A DNA stretch of 55,469 bases from a virus. The notes beneath the pieces are model-generated. The model searched no databases. It had not been told where the DNA came from and saw nothing but the letters and a program-made list of their open reading frames with translations. Made by a program: the position numbers and the translations under genes. The stretch covers positions 1-55,469 of the IMG/VR virus record IMGVR_UViG_3300036861_000067. The stretch is one strand, 5' to 3'. Positions 25,653 through 33,282 of this stretch are shown here, one piece after another (position 1 is the stretch's first letter; each line of letters begins with the position of its first letter).

Positions 25653-27811
25653 ATATTGGATTCGATGAAATCTTCAAGGAATTAGCCCCACTTCCGAGGT
25701 GGGTTCCCTATCAAATAGTTTGGAATGAAAAGCGCCAGAAGTACGACAAGATTCCCTACAACGGCACTCGTAAGTTATTTACAACGAGGCCAGATGAATG
25801 GGGGAATCTGGAACATGCTTGTGAATTAGCCAAACACCCTTCTGTTTCCGGCGTAGGCTTGGTGCTAACGTCCGGCATCACTTACGCCGGCTGGCGCTTG
25901 ATCGGCTTAGACTATGACCAAGTGGACTTCGCCAACTTCAAGCCGATGTTCCGTGGCTATACGGAAAAATCTCCTTCCGGTACTGGTGTAAGGGCTTTTG
26001 CCTGGGTCCCCGAGCCTTGGGCGGTTCGTTACAAAGATACCCAAGTAAAACATCCTTACTGTGACCATTGCGAAATCTACCTGGGCACAGCGCCACGCTT
26101 CCTGACCGTCACGTTTGACACCATCGACGAGGATTACATTCCGAGCCTGAAACCTAAAGCCTCCGCAAAAGTAAATATTGGTGCTCTTGAAGCTTTGGAA
26201 AAGCTGCTAAAACCAGCCGAAGCCAAGCGAGTAGATCCACCAAAAGTCGAAACCGAACCCATAAATTTCTCTGGCATTCTGCTATCCAAAGAACATCAAG
26301 ATTTATTGGCTGGCTGCTATAAAGGTGATCGTTCTTCATGTTTGCACGGTTTGTTGATCCAGCTTATCGACGCCGGCAAGAGTCAGGCCGAACTTGTCGC
26401 CACCATCATCTCAACTCCAGCGCTCTGGCAATACTGTCTTTCCCATCGCAATAACGATCCTGATAAGGCCGCCATATTCGCCGAGTGGGAAGTAAGCCAT
26501 GCCTATAAGAATTCCCTGACTTCAAAGCGTGATGCCCTGGTTGGATTCAACAAGGCATGGGCAGATCCAACCACGCCCGACGAGGATGAGGAAGAAGAAC
26601 TACCTCAGCTTGAAGACCTTACTTTTCCCGAACATCTGTTCGACGATGCCCAAGGTTTGGTAGGTGAGATTGCCCACTGGATCTATGCCGCTTCCTATGC
26701 GCCACGCAAAGAGTTTTCCTATGCGTGTGCCCTGTCTATGGTGGCCACCATGATCGGCCCCTACTGCACCCAAGGCACACGCGGCGGCATTCTCAACCTG
26801 TACATAGCCCTCATTGGTGGCACAGGGACAGGCAAGAATGAAGCGTTCGACAACATGGCCAGGCTACTGGCCGAAACCGACGCCAAGGACTGCATACTAG
26901 GCTTCCCGGCTTCGGAAGCGGCCTTGCGCCAACAATTGGTACACACACCCAACATTCTGCTGCGCGTGGACGAGCTGGCGCACCGGATGAAGTTGATAAG
27001 CCAGAACGAGAATGGCTTGGCCGGCTGCATCCTTGAAGCCTACAACGGCACCCGCATGCCACCCAAGACTTACGCCGACGCCAAGAAAACCTTGCCGGCA
27101 ATTGAAACACCATTCGTCCAGATCATCGGCGGCGCGACCGACAAGGTTTGGGATGTGCTGAACGACTCCCACATGGAAGACGGCACGCTGAACAGATTCA
27201 TTTTCTCCTGTCTGCCCGACAAGGCTGAATACAGCTTCAATCCAAAGCCATGCGCTGTCGTCACCAAGGAATTCAGGGACAGGCTGAACAAATTCTTTCG
27301 TGAAGGCAAGCGGTGGGATCTGATTGGATACTGCCCGCCAGGAATGGGCCGGGTAGTTCAGTTTGGTGAAGGTGTGGAGGACGCGGTAATCGAATTGAAC
27401 CGTGGCAACTGGACACCGCAGCAAGACGAGCGCTACGGTACTTTGTGGTCGCGCTATGTGATGCACGTCACAAAGATCGCTTGCATCCTGGCGGTGGGTG
27501 ATGACCGGCTTACTGTCACCATGGATGACTTCGAGGAAGCCAGAACCTTCATGACTTGGAGTGTGCTCAACACCCAGCACAAGGTAGTCAATAGAGTATC
27601 AAGCAGCAACTTTGAAGGGTTGGAGAAGAAACTGTTGTCGAAGCTTAAAGAATTTGGAAAGATGCGCCCACGTGATGCTTATCGTTTCTTGCGCATCAAG
27701 AAACGTGAAATGGATGAACTGGTGATGACGCTATTGGATGCCGGCGAGATTGAAGTGATAGAAAAACAAAGTGGCCAGTGGCTATCGTTACCAAAGAAAA
27801 ACCCGGCTTAG
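25649..27811 (+). CDS. Primase-helicase (PrimPol-like N-terminus, DUF3987-like ATPase)
   Basis: A 720-residue protein. The N-terminus (LPRWVPYQIVWNEKRQKYDK, then WRLIGLDYDQVDF and SPSGTGVRAFAWV) has the layout of primase-polymerase domains of plasmids and phages. A linker at about 200-300 leads to a P-loop ATPase: Walker A GGTGTGKNE near residue 390 (Asn replaces the usual Thr/Ser) and Walker B NILLRVDELAHR near 435. The C-terminus (about 660-715) looks like a winged helix. It probably unwinds and primes the replication fork for the family A polymerase. Its stop codon lies in the loop of the terminator that follows. Confidence 0.8.
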   Translation: MNIGFDEIFKELAPLPRWVPYQIVWNEKRQKYDKIPYNGTRKLFTTRPDEWGNLEHACELAKHPSVSGVGLVLTSGITYAGWRLIGLDYDQVDFANFKPMFRGYTEKSPSGTGVRAFAWVPEPWAVRYKDTQVKHPYCDHCEIYLGTAPRFLTVTFDTIDEDYIPSLKPKASAKVNIGALEALEKLLKPAEAKRVDPPKVETEPINFSGILLSKEHQDLLAGCYKGDRSSCLHGLLIQLIDAGKSQAELVATIISTPALWQYCLSHRNNDPDKAAIFAEWEVSHAYKNSLTSKRDALVGFNKAWADPTTPDEDEEEELPQLEDLTFPEHLFDDAQGLVGEIAHWIYAASYAPRKEFSYACALSMVATMIGPYCTQGTRGGILNLYIALIGGTGTGKNEAFDNMARLLAETDAKDCILGFPASEAALRQQLVHTPNILLRVDELAHRMKLISQNENGLAGCILEAYNGTRMPPKTYADAKKTLPAIETPFVQIIGGATDKVWDVLNDSHMEDGTLNRFIFSCLPDKAEYSFNPKPCAVVTKEFRDRLNKFFREGKRWDLIGYCPPGMGRVVQFGEGVEDAVIELNRGNWTPQQDERYGTLWSRYVMHVTKIACILAVGDDRLTVTMDDFEEARTFMTWSVLNTQHKVVNRVSSSNFEGLEKKLLSKLKEFGKMRPRDAYRFLRIKKREMDELVMTLLDAGEIEVIEKQSGQWLSLPKKNPA

Positions 27812-27822
27812 GCCGGGTTTTT
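27797..27822. terminator. Bidirectional terminator between convergent operons
   Basis: An 11-bp perfect stem AAAAACCCGGC/GCCGGGTTTTT with a TTAG loop, flanked by A-runs and T-runs so that it works on either strand. It ends the helicase-primase operon (plus) and the accessory operon (minus). The primase stop codon TAG is in the loop. Confidence 0.88.
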
Positions 27823-27823
27823 C

Positions 27824-27943
27824 TCAGCACCAGACAACTCCTTTTGTGTCGTAGTCCCCAGCTATCAAATCCTGGCTGGAAAATATCACCCAAGTTTCAG
27901 AATCCCACGGTGCTGGTGAAGTGCCAGCTAGATCCATTGCCAT
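27824..27943 (-). CDS. Short hypothetical protein (39 aa)
   Basis: Begins MAMDLAGTSPAPWDSETWVI and ends GVVWC. It is the last frame before the shared terminator, which lies 2 bases beyond its stop. The ribosome site is weak (GGTGG). Kept because it fills the operon end. Confidence 0.4.
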   Translation of the reverse strand: MAMDLAGTSPAPWDSETWVIFSSQDLIAGDYDTKGVVWC

Positions 27944-27966
27944 TTGCACCCACCATTTTCTATGTG

Positions 27967-28152
27967 TTAGCACCATATCACCCCACACCAGACTTCCCGA
28001 TAGTGCGCCTCCTCGGTATAAGGGAAAAACTCCACGGCAAAAGCCAGATGGATATGCGGGCCGATATAGCCATCAGCCAGCCTGAATGCCGCCACTTCCC
28101 GGAAGTGCGAGACTTCCAGCATGTTGTCAACGTTTAGATTTCTGGTGAGCAT
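27967..28152 (-). CDS. Hypothetical protein
   Basis: A 61-residue protein. The ATG at 28152 has GAGG 9 bases upstream. It opens MLTRNLNVDNMLEVSHFREV and is rich in aromatic residues and histidine. It overlaps the upstream 48-residue frame by 26 bases. No family was recognised. Confidence 0.5.
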   Translation of the reverse strand: MLTRNLNVDNMLEVSHFREVAAFRLADGYIGPHIHLAFAVEFFPYTEEAHYREVWCGVIWC

Positions 28153-28273
28153 TTCTAATTTCCTCAAGTCTGTGGCGTATTACATCGTCAGCCGTCAAAG
28201 GCTTGATAATCTTCGCTCTAAATTCCCGGTAGGCCCAATGTGCTCTCCACCATGCCCTAAGTTTCTTCAGCAT
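28127..28273 (-). CDS. Short basic hypothetical protein (48 aa)
   Basis: Begins MLKKLRAWWRAHWAYREFRA, strongly basic and Trp-rich, and ends HQKSKR. AGGA sits 6 bases before the ATG, and its start overlaps the stop of the upstream gene. The amphipathic basic helix could bind membrane or nucleic acid. Function unknown. Confidence 0.5.
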   Translation of the reverse strand: MLKKLRAWWRAHWAYREFRAKIIKPLTADDVIRHRLEEIRNAHQKSKR

Positions 28274-28478
28274 GATCTTTCCTATGCAGATATTTGTTGG
28301 CTTCAGTGATTGCCTGAAACCTCAACTGATATGCTATATCCCTGGGTAGTATCTGCAACAAGTCCGGCACCTTCACCTCATCACTCATGATTATCAGGGT
28401 CACTATTTCATGACCTTCAAAATAAAAATCAATTTTTAAATTAGTCCCTGGGTAAGGAATTCTAGCATATCCGTTCAT
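28257..28478 (-). CDS. Hypothetical protein
   Basis: A 73-residue protein starting MNGYARIPYPGTNLKIDFYF, mixed beta then helical (DLLQILPRDIAYQLRFQAI). The start overlaps the upstream stop as ATGA and GGTGAA lies upstream. Not recognised. Confidence 0.5.
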   Translation of the reverse strand: MNGYARIPYPGTNLKIDFYFEGHEIVTLIIMSDEVKVPDLLQILPRDIAYQLRFQAITEANKYLHRKDHAEET

Positions 28479-28684
28479 AATGGTTCACCAAGTGCTGGAT
28501 AAATCTCCCTTGCTATTTCAGTTGGTATTTTTTCGAGGGCTTCGGAAAGTAAAAGGCTTGGCTGCTCTTGCGCATAGTGACGGATTGCGTCAGCGAGCAT
28601 TTTGTTAGTTTCCAGGGATTTGGCCAGGAGGTCCGAATGGATACGGTATCCACAAGCCCCGCAAACGATTTGATAGTGTGACAT
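28475..28684 (-). CDS. Small protein with a zinc-knuckle-like start
   Basis: A 69-residue protein from ATG 28684; a TTG start at 28717 is possible. The start MSHYQIVCGACGYRIHSDLL has a CxxC pair but no second pair, so metal binding would need two chains or other ligands. The rest is helical and acidic. Position is within a chain of coupled accessory genes. Confidence 0.45.
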   Translation of the reverse strand: MSHYQIVCGACGYRIHSDLLAKSLETNKMLADAIRHYAQEQPSLLLSEALEKIPTEIAREIYPALGEPL

Positions 28685-28697
28685 CTGATTCACCCAT

Positions 28698-28892
28698 TTA
28701 ATAATTTCCCTCTGCAAGCCAACCGTTTGCGATCATAACCGCAATCAAATCAGCTTTATCAAAATCCCCATCAAGGGTGATATATTCATGCTCTCCGTAG
28801 TGACTTATATCGCTGATATAGGCACCGAAGCTGCTGGTTCGATAATCGCCATGACCACTCTGAATATGTATAACGGCTTCGTCTTTAGTCAT
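28698..28892 (-). CDS. Hypothetical protein
   Basis: A 64-residue acidic protein beginning MTKDEAVIHIQSGHGDYRTS, with SDISHYGEHEYITLDGDF and a closing helix. The ATG at 28892 overlaps the stop of the exported nuclease gene. Many small phage early proteins look like this; no function is assigned. Confidence 0.5.
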   Translation of the reverse strand: MTKDEAVIHIQSGHGDYRTSSFGAYISDISHYGEHEYITLDGDFDKADLIAVMIANGWLAEGNY

Positions 28893-29281
28893 TTGATCTT
28901 CCCAATGTCGGGCGCCGGGCAGGCCCAGCCTTTGCCCTTGCGTTTGAATGCGCAGATCCACCGCTCAAGCCTGTCCTTTTGCTTGCCGGCGACTACCGTT
29001 TGCCACTGCATGTTAGCGGGGCTGTCAGCGCCACCGGCACACAAGGGCACTATATGATCCACGACATGGTCAGGACACGCGCCACGGGCCTTTCCCGTGG
29101 CCGGGCAGGGGTGTATAGACCGGAAGGCCCGCACTTGCGCTGGATCCCTGACAGTTTCGGCGTTTACAAACTGTGAGATTGACGACCCTATTATCATTCC
29201 CCACAAAAGCCAACAGCCACGATTAACCCATGTCATGTACACCAATCCACGATCTTCTTCACTCTCGCCTTTGTACTTCAT
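28889..29281 (-). CDS. Membrane-anchored or exported HNH nuclease
   Basis: A 130-residue protein from ATG 29281 (GGTGGTAAGG upstream). A hydrophobic segment at about residues 22-38 acts as a signal or anchor. The rest is an HNH domain: FRSIHPCPATGKARGACPDH, then VVDHIVPLCAGG and NMQWQTVVAGKQKDR. This compact His-Pro-Cys plus DHIVPL layout recurs in phage-encoded exported nucleases. It could degrade DNA in the periplasm, for example incoming rival phage DNA. It sits within the accessory operon. Confidence 0.75.
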   Translation of the reverse strand: MKYKGESEEDRGLVYMTWVNRGCWLLWGMIIGSSISQFVNAETVRDPAQVRAFRSIHPCPATGKARGACPDHVVDHIVPLCAGGADSPANMQWQTVVAGKQKDRLERWICAFKRKGKGWACPAPDIGKIK

Positions 29282-29487
29282 GACAGCCTTACCACCTTGC
29301 AGACTTCGTGATGAATGTCCGGCCAAAGATCATTGGCTTCATTGCACACGCGCACTGCCATGTTCTCAGTCACGAATACCGCTGGTCCCCGGCCATCCGG
29401 GTAGCCAAACAGGCCTATCCCGCTGCCGTCCTTGCGACTATAGGCGATGACCCAAGGTGCAGTATCGGGGATAGTGTCGGGTTTCAT
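29278..29487 (-). CDS. Hypothetical protein
   Basis: A 69-residue protein. The ATG at 29487 has GGGGG upstream. It starts MKPDTIPDTAPWVIAYSRKD, with a beta-rich first half and NMAVRVCNEANDLWPDIHHE later. It overlaps the HNH gene by 4 bases. Not recognised. Confidence 0.5.
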   Translation of the reverse strand: MKPDTIPDTAPWVIAYSRKDGSGIGLFGYPDGRGPAVFVTENMAVRVCNEANDLWPDIHHEVCKVVRLS

Positions 29488-29753
29488 GATTGCCCCCATC
29501 TGGTGATTTGCATCACCACATAAAGCACATCGTCAAAGAAATCCTGCTTCCTAACACCAGCGTTGTAGATCCCGACCATGGTATAAAAGCCTGGGGTTTC
29601 CTGCCGGCGATGACAAGCGTTGGTATCTTCGCGCAAACACTCGATTTGGTGTTTGCGGTCTACGTAGACATAGAATTGAAGATCGCTGGCCACGATGCGC
29701 CGCCACGCGTTTTCAAGTGCTACATTAATTTGAGAAACACGAGTTAATTCCAT
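29484..29753 (-). CDS. Hypothetical protein
   Basis: An 89-residue protein with a strong AGGAG site. The middle reads QFYVYVDRKHQIECLREDTN, then GFYTMVGIYNAG. It is the first gene after a terminator, so a promoter should lie in 29754-29857, but I see no clear consensus there. Confidence 0.5.
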   Translation of the reverse strand: MELTRVSQINVALENAWRRIVASDLQFYVYVDRKHQIECLREDTNACHRRQETPGFYTMVGIYNAGVRKQDFFDDVLYVVMQITRWGQS

Positions 29754-29857
29754 CTGCTACTCTCCTTTAGTCCTCCTGTGGTGATACATATATTCTATCA
29801 ACTAACGCCAGGGGTTTCCATGCTATCAATAGATCAAATAGTTATATAGTAGGCAAC

Positions 29858-29887
29858 AAAAAGCCCCAAGCTGTTACGCTTGGGGCT
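29858..29887 (-). terminator. Terminator on the minus strand
   Basis: A 10-bp perfect stem AGCCCCAAGC/GCTTGGGGCT (29862-29871 with 29878-29887), a 6-base loop and a T-run on the minus side. It follows the 29947-30156 gene and separates two parts of the accessory block. Confidence 0.85.
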
Positions 29888-29946
29888 GCGCCCACTTGGG
29901 CAGTTTCCACCGGGTCAATCAGCCAGTGGGGGGAGAACACTTCATT

Positions 29947-30156
29947 CTAGTTGAAGTCGAAAGGATAATTCAAGATTCGGTTTTCGACCTCAGCCGCATA
30001 TTTGCAAGTCCGGCCTATCACTGCGCCATCTTTCATCAGGCACCAGCCCTTCATGCTGTTCTTGATGACGATTTCATCGCCGTTGTCCATGCTTACCTTC
30101 ATGCCGTCGATGACGTGGCCTAGCATGGGGTGAAATCTAGCTTGTGTGGTTTTCAT
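29947..30156 (-). CDS. Hypothetical protein
   Basis: A 69-residue protein with AAGGAG upstream. It begins MKTTQARFHPMLGHVIDGMK, then VSMDNGDEIVIKNSMKGWCL, a small beta-barrel-like pattern. The start overlaps the stop of the preceding 57-residue frame. No family was recognised. Confidence 0.5.
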   Translation of the reverse strand: MKTTQARFHPMLGHVIDGMKVSMDNGDEIVIKNSMKGWCLMKDGAVIGRTCKYAAEVENRILNYPFDFN

Positions 30157-30326
30157 TTCTCTAACTCCTTAAAATTGTCCTGCTGTTCGTGTTCCAATTG
30201 TTCTTGCGCCGTTGCGGCATCGCTCATCAGGCGACCAAAAGCATGTGCGCCCATACCGTAATGTTTGGCTTGTTCTTCAATTATTCTATCAAGCCAGCAA
30301 TGGTAATCGTCTGGTGTGGTTTTCAT
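30153..30326 (-). CDS. Short hypothetical protein (57 aa)
   Basis: Begins MKTTPDDYHCWLDRIIEEQA and is helical and acidic to the end. AAGGAG lies 8 bases before the ATG. Overlaps of 4 bases with both neighbours mark it as part of the operon. Confidence 0.55.
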   Translation of the reverse strand: MKTTPDDYHCWLDRIIEEQAKHYGMGAHAFGRLMSDAATAQEQLEHEQQDNFKELEK

Positions 30327-31048
30327 GATTGAATCTCCTTAAATGCGTTTTCTACCATCGAATTGAAGTTTTGCTTTTGTTTGGCTCTCGCAGCAGCCCA
30401 CGCAGCAGCCTCCGCAGCAGCCTCCGCAGCAGCCCACGCAGCAGCCTCCGCAGCAGCCCACGCAGCAGCCCTCGCAGCAGCCCTCGCAGCAGCCCTCGCA
30501 GCAGCCCACGCAGCAGCCAACGCAGCAGCCCACGCAGCAGCCCTCGCAGCAGCCCTCGCAGCAGCCTCCGCAGCAGCCTCCGCAGCAGCCCACGCAGCAG
30601 CCCTCGCAGCAGCCCTCGCAGCAGCCCTCGCAGCAGCCCCCGCAGCAGCCCCCGCAGCAGCCCTCGCAGCAGCCCCCGCAGCAGCTCTTAGCCCCGCATC
30701 GCCGGTTTTCAAATACTCAATAACGATTTCTGGTGCATCCCATAGGTGGACTACATCCAAAGCGCATTGCCGCGCAAAGTCGCGTAAAAGATTTTCAGCA
30801 TTTAACGTAGCCAAGATTTTGCGCCGACTCGCAACACATTTATCCTCATCTTCAAGAATTTTTCCATCCAACTCCACCAAGTGCAGCAAATTTCCTGGCG
30901 CGTAAGTAAAAGCATCGAACGGTTCCACACTGGCATGCAAACCCGACTCGCAAAAAACAATATCCCTTTCATATTCAAGCCATTCGCCAATGGGTGGGAT
31001 TTTCCGGCCATCCCGTAGTTTTTCACTCGTGAAATGATAAGCAATCAT
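30323..31048 (-). CDS. DUF7666-like protein with Ala-rich tetrapeptide repeats
   Basis: A 241-residue protein. Residues 1-115 (MIAYHFTSEKLRDGRKIPPI, VFCESGLHASVEPFDAFTYA) form a globular domain seen in many environmental phages. Residues about 120-220 are uninterrupted AAAX repeats, where X is Arg, Trp, Glu, Gly or Leu. The tail ends MVENAFKEIQS. The repeats should form a long amphipathic helix. Function is unknown; binding to a partner protein or DNA has been guessed only from composition. It is coupled to genes on both sides. Confidence 0.7.
   Translation of the reverse strand: MIAYHFTSEKLRDGRKIPPIGEWLEYERDIVFCESGLHASVEPFDAFTYAPGNLLHLVELDGKILEDEDKCVASRRKILATLNAENLLRDFARQCALDVVHLWDAPEIVIEYLKTGDAGLRAAAGAAARAAAGAAAGAAARAAARAAARAAAWAAAEAAAEAAARAAARAAAWAAALAAAWAAARAAARAAARAAAWAAAEAAAWAAAEAAAEAAAWAAARAKQKQNFNSMVENAFKEIQS
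30391..30678. repeat. 24 tandem 12-bp coding repeats
   Basis: Twenty-four units of CAGCAGCCnnCG type (plus strand) encode AAAX in the DUF7666-like gene. Nearly all variation falls in one codon of each unit: TGG, AGG, GAG, GGG or TTG on the coding strand. The array is prone to slippage and its copy number may vary. Confidence 0.9.
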
Positions 31049-31554
31049 CAGATAAGTCCATGTTCGGCAAAAGAGTAATAACCATCACCCACGACGATAT
31101 GGTCCAACACCGTCACGTCAATCATACGCATGGCGATCTTGATTTCAGAGGTGAGAAGCTTGTCAGCTTCGCTGGGTTCGGCGCGGCCAGAGGGGTGATT
31201 GTGGTACACCACGACAGACATCGCACTCACCTTCAGTGCCAATTTTGCCAGTTCGCGGATATGGACGTGGCAGCTAGTCGCGCCGCCGTGAAACATGATC
31301 TCGTCACCAATGACCCCGTTTTGCCCATCCAGCAGCAACATCCCGAAATGCTCTCGTGTTTCCATGGACAACTTGAGTTGCAGATACTGGCCACACATGG
31401 CAGCACCTTGGATGTAGGACACTGGCCGACGTCTTTCCAAACGGCGGCGCAATACTTCCATGGCTTGGGCAATAATTTCATCGTTTTCATGTTCGACGTA
31501 AGTTGTAATACCCGTGAGGTAATTGGGTGTGTTTTCGGATTTAACCGGAAGCAT
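31048..31554 (-). CDS. radC: RadC/JAB-domain protein
   Basis: A 168-residue protein with the RadC C-terminal JAB core: HFGMLLLDGQNG, then HVHIRELAKLAL, VVVYHNHPSGRAEPSEAD (His118, His120, Asp131) and TVLDHIVVGDG. The helix-hairpin-helix part of chromosomal RadC is missing, as is usual in phages and plasmids. Its biochemical role is unresolved. A hairpin leader much like that of the DUF932 gene precedes it. Confidence 0.85.
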   Translation of the reverse strand: MLPVKSENTPNYLTGITTYVEHENDEIIAQAMEVLRRRLERRRPVSYIQGAAMCGQYLQLKLSMETREHFGMLLLDGQNGVIGDEIMFHGGATSCHVHIRELAKLALKVSAMSVVVYHNHPSGRAEPSEADKLLTSEIKIAMRMIDVTVLDHIVVGDGYYSFAEHGLI

Positions 31555-31630
31555 GGTGGTTTCCTTTTGCTAGATAGGGCAACAGCGCCCACGCTAGAAC
31601 CCCGTAAGGCTCTAGCATTGGAGTTGTTAG
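31555..31630 (-). promoter_or_regulatory. Structured leader upstream of radC (copy 1)
   Basis: On the minus strand it has a CTAGA-type hairpin, then GTGGGCGCTGTTGCCC (stem GGGC/GCCC), then AAAAGGAAA immediately before the ATG. It aligns well with the leader at 32779-32855. It probably belongs to the radC RNA motif class, which I recall as a conserved structure upstream of such genes. Confidence 0.6.
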
Positions 31631-31809
31631 AGATTCACCCCACATCTAGGGGGTTGACCATACCATAGAGTTCGCACCAAAACTTGAGCGTCGGATGGTG
31701 TTGAAATCGCATACCATTCAGCAAAAATTTCAGCATTTTCCCTGTCAGCAAAAACCGCCAGGATTTTTCCTGGCGAGTTTTCGCAATCTTCCACGATATA
31801 AACGTTCAT
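31627..31809 (-). CDS. Hypothetical protein
   Basis: A 60-residue protein. MNVYIVEDCENSPGKILAVF then DRENAEIFAEWYA gives a small alpha/beta domain. The start directly follows the stop of the DUF932 gene. Not recognised. Confidence 0.5.
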   Translation of the reverse strand: MNVYIVEDCENSPGKILAVFADRENAEIFAEWYAISTPSDAQVLVRTLWYGQPPRCGVNL

Positions 31810-32778
31810 CTAGGCCAGCATTAGATTTAGTGCGGCTTGTTTGAACGTATCGCCGTTACCCCATTGGGCATTCAGGATCCGCTGGTCGTCGGATTTAGCC
31901 CGTGAAGCATGGTCAACGTAGTCGGTAATGGCATTCAGGTAGCCCCACGCCGTATACTGTGCCCCTGGCAGATCCTGGCCGGCACCAGAGCGGAACAGTT
32001 CCAGAATCTTGGTGTATGGCGTGCTGTTTTTAATCCGACTCTCGTCTGCGATACTCTTTTCGGTCAACAGCTTCAGGGTGAACTCTTCAGCCATGCGCCG
32101 TGAAACCTTCAGCTCTTGCAGCTCACGTGCTGTGGTGCAGAATGCGCCGAATTCGGCGTGTGCAGCTTCAATGGCTGCCATGGCCTCACCCGGCTTGAAC
32201 ACTGACCTATGGGAAGTCTTATGTGCCGCCTTGCTGCCGGCACGCGCCATTGACAGGGTGTTGTTACATACCGTTCTCACCGTAGTCCAGCGGGCTTCAG
32301 TGGCGCTGCTGCCGTCACAGCTAGAGCTAAGCAGCACGTAAGGGATAACCATGTCACCCTCACCTACCAGCACACCATCGCCCAGCTTGGCGGTGGCGAA
32401 ATAGCGCTTCCCTCCGAACAGTACACCAGCCGATTCGAGTTGCAATCCACCTTGGTCTGCCCAATCGCGGAAGAATTCCAGCACTTCCAAAGGCTGAACG
32501 ACTTTATAACCATCGCTCACCAAACCCAGCGGCGCCCCGGTATCGCTTCGAAACAACACGACTTGGTCGTCCATCTGGCGATAGTCGATTTGCTGCGCGT
32601 TACGCGATACGGCATAGCGAACAAAGCTGCGTTGGATTTTGTAGTCCAAGCCAGCTTGCGAAGCCCAGACATCCAACGATGCACCAGGCTCCATAAATTG
32701 GCCTAGGCCATGCCAGCGATCACCAACGGCAGCGAATTCGGCAAAGCCATTTTCACGGATAGAAATTTCGTGCGACAT
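31810..32778 (-). CDS. DUF932 phage/plasmid-like protein
   Basis: A 322-residue protein typical of DUF932: WHGLGQFMEPGASLDVWASQ near the start, then VLFRSDTGAPLGLVSDGYKV and TVRTVCNNTLSMA in the middle. Its C-terminal end is AWGYLNAITDYVDHASRAKS. The family is widespread in phages and plasmids and is made in quantity by some, but its role is not established. It has a structured leader and an AAGGAAA ribosome site. Confidence 0.85.
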   Translation of the reverse strand: MSHEISIRENGFAEFAAVGDRWHGLGQFMEPGASLDVWASQAGLDYKIQRSFVRYAVSRNAQQIDYRQMDDQVVLFRSDTGAPLGLVSDGYKVVQPLEVLEFFRDWADQGGLQLESAGVLFGGKRYFATAKLGDGVLVGEGDMVIPYVLLSSSCDGSSATEARWTTVRTVCNNTLSMARAGSKAAHKTSHRSVFKPGEAMAAIEAAHAEFGAFCTTARELQELKVSRRMAEEFTLKLLTEKSIADESRIKNSTPYTKILELFRSGAGQDLPGAQYTAWGYLNAITDYVDHASRAKSDDQRILNAQWGNGDTFKQAALNLMLA

Positions 32779-32855
32779 GATAGTTTCCTTTTGCGAGGGT
32801 TAAAGGGCAAGAGCGCCCACTCTAGCGCCCATCAGACGCTAGAATTGGAGTTCTT
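32779..32855 (-). promoter_or_regulatory. Structured leader upstream of the DUF932 gene (copy 2)
   Basis: Minus strand: AACTCCAATTCTAGCG hairpin arm, GGGCGCTAGA, then GTGGGCGCTCTTGCCC (GGGC/GCCC stem) and AAAAGGAAA before the ATG. The stems are kept relative to copy 1 while the loop sequences differ, a sign of RNA-level selection. Confidence 0.6.
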
Positions 32856-32940
32856 ACTGGTGGCAATGTCCAGCTTCGATCAAAGCCATGGCTTGACGGC
32901 CATAACATCCTTGTAGTTGCCACACAAAGCCGTTTAGCAC
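32854..32940 (-). CDS. Possible 28-aa peptide with GTG start
   Basis: Reads VLNGFVWQLQGCYGRQAMAL plus eight residues, overlapping the upstream 47-residue gene by 7 bases and ending at the leader of the DUF932 gene. No clear ribosome site, so coding is uncertain. Confidence 0.3.
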   Translation of the reverse strand: MLNGFVWQLQGCYGRQAMALIEAGHCHQ

Positions 32941-33077
32941 CAGATAATGTCAGAGAAGACCCAGCTAATGACACCAGCCATTTGTTGGTTCCCAATGACC
33001 ATTGTTGGGTTGGAAAGGAACTGTTGTTCCTCATATTCATTCAGGCCCAAGGCCCAAAATTGCCATAGGTTGCTCAT
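32934..33077 (-). CDS. Short hypothetical protein (47 aa)
   Basis: Begins MSNLWQFWALGLNEYEEQQF and ends SWVFSDIIWC. GGAG lies 7 bases before the ATG. It has hydrophobic and aromatic patches but no clear membrane span. Position in the coupled accessory operon supports it. Confidence 0.5.
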   Translation of the reverse strand: MSNLWQFWALGLNEYEEQQFLSNPTMVIGNQQMAGVISWVFSDIIWC

Positions 33078-33088
33078 TGCTATCTCCG

Positions 33089-33274
33089 TCAAACCGGCTC
33101 GAATCTCCAAAGCCAGCCATTTATCGTTATGAATTCCTGGTTATCCGAATCCCAAGCCTTGAAACAGCTATCCAAGTCAGTGTCCGGTTTTACTAGGATG
33201 AACATATATTCCTCATCACAAGAGGCGAGATAACCCTCTGTGTATCCAGCTAGTACTGCTACGTTATCGGTCAT
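33089..33274 (-). CDS. Hypothetical protein
   Basis: A 61-residue protein with GAAGGG upstream. It starts MTDNVAVLAGYTEGYLASCD and has EYMFILVKPDTDLDSCFKAW then GWLWRFEPV. It is acidic and beta-rich. It is the first gene downstream of the structured leader at 33283-33500. No family was recognised. Confidence 0.5.
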   Translation of the reverse strand: MTDNVAVLAGYTEGYLASCDEEYMFILVKPDTDLDSCFKAWDSDNQEFITINGWLWRFEPV

Positions 33275-33282
33275 GATCGAAT

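Noticed and set aside
30329-30905. Plus-strand frames full of Ser-Pro-Arg or Ala repeats
   Set aside because: They are mirror readings of the 12-bp repeat array of the minus-strand DUF7666-like gene, whose globular domain and coupling to neighbours show the true strand.
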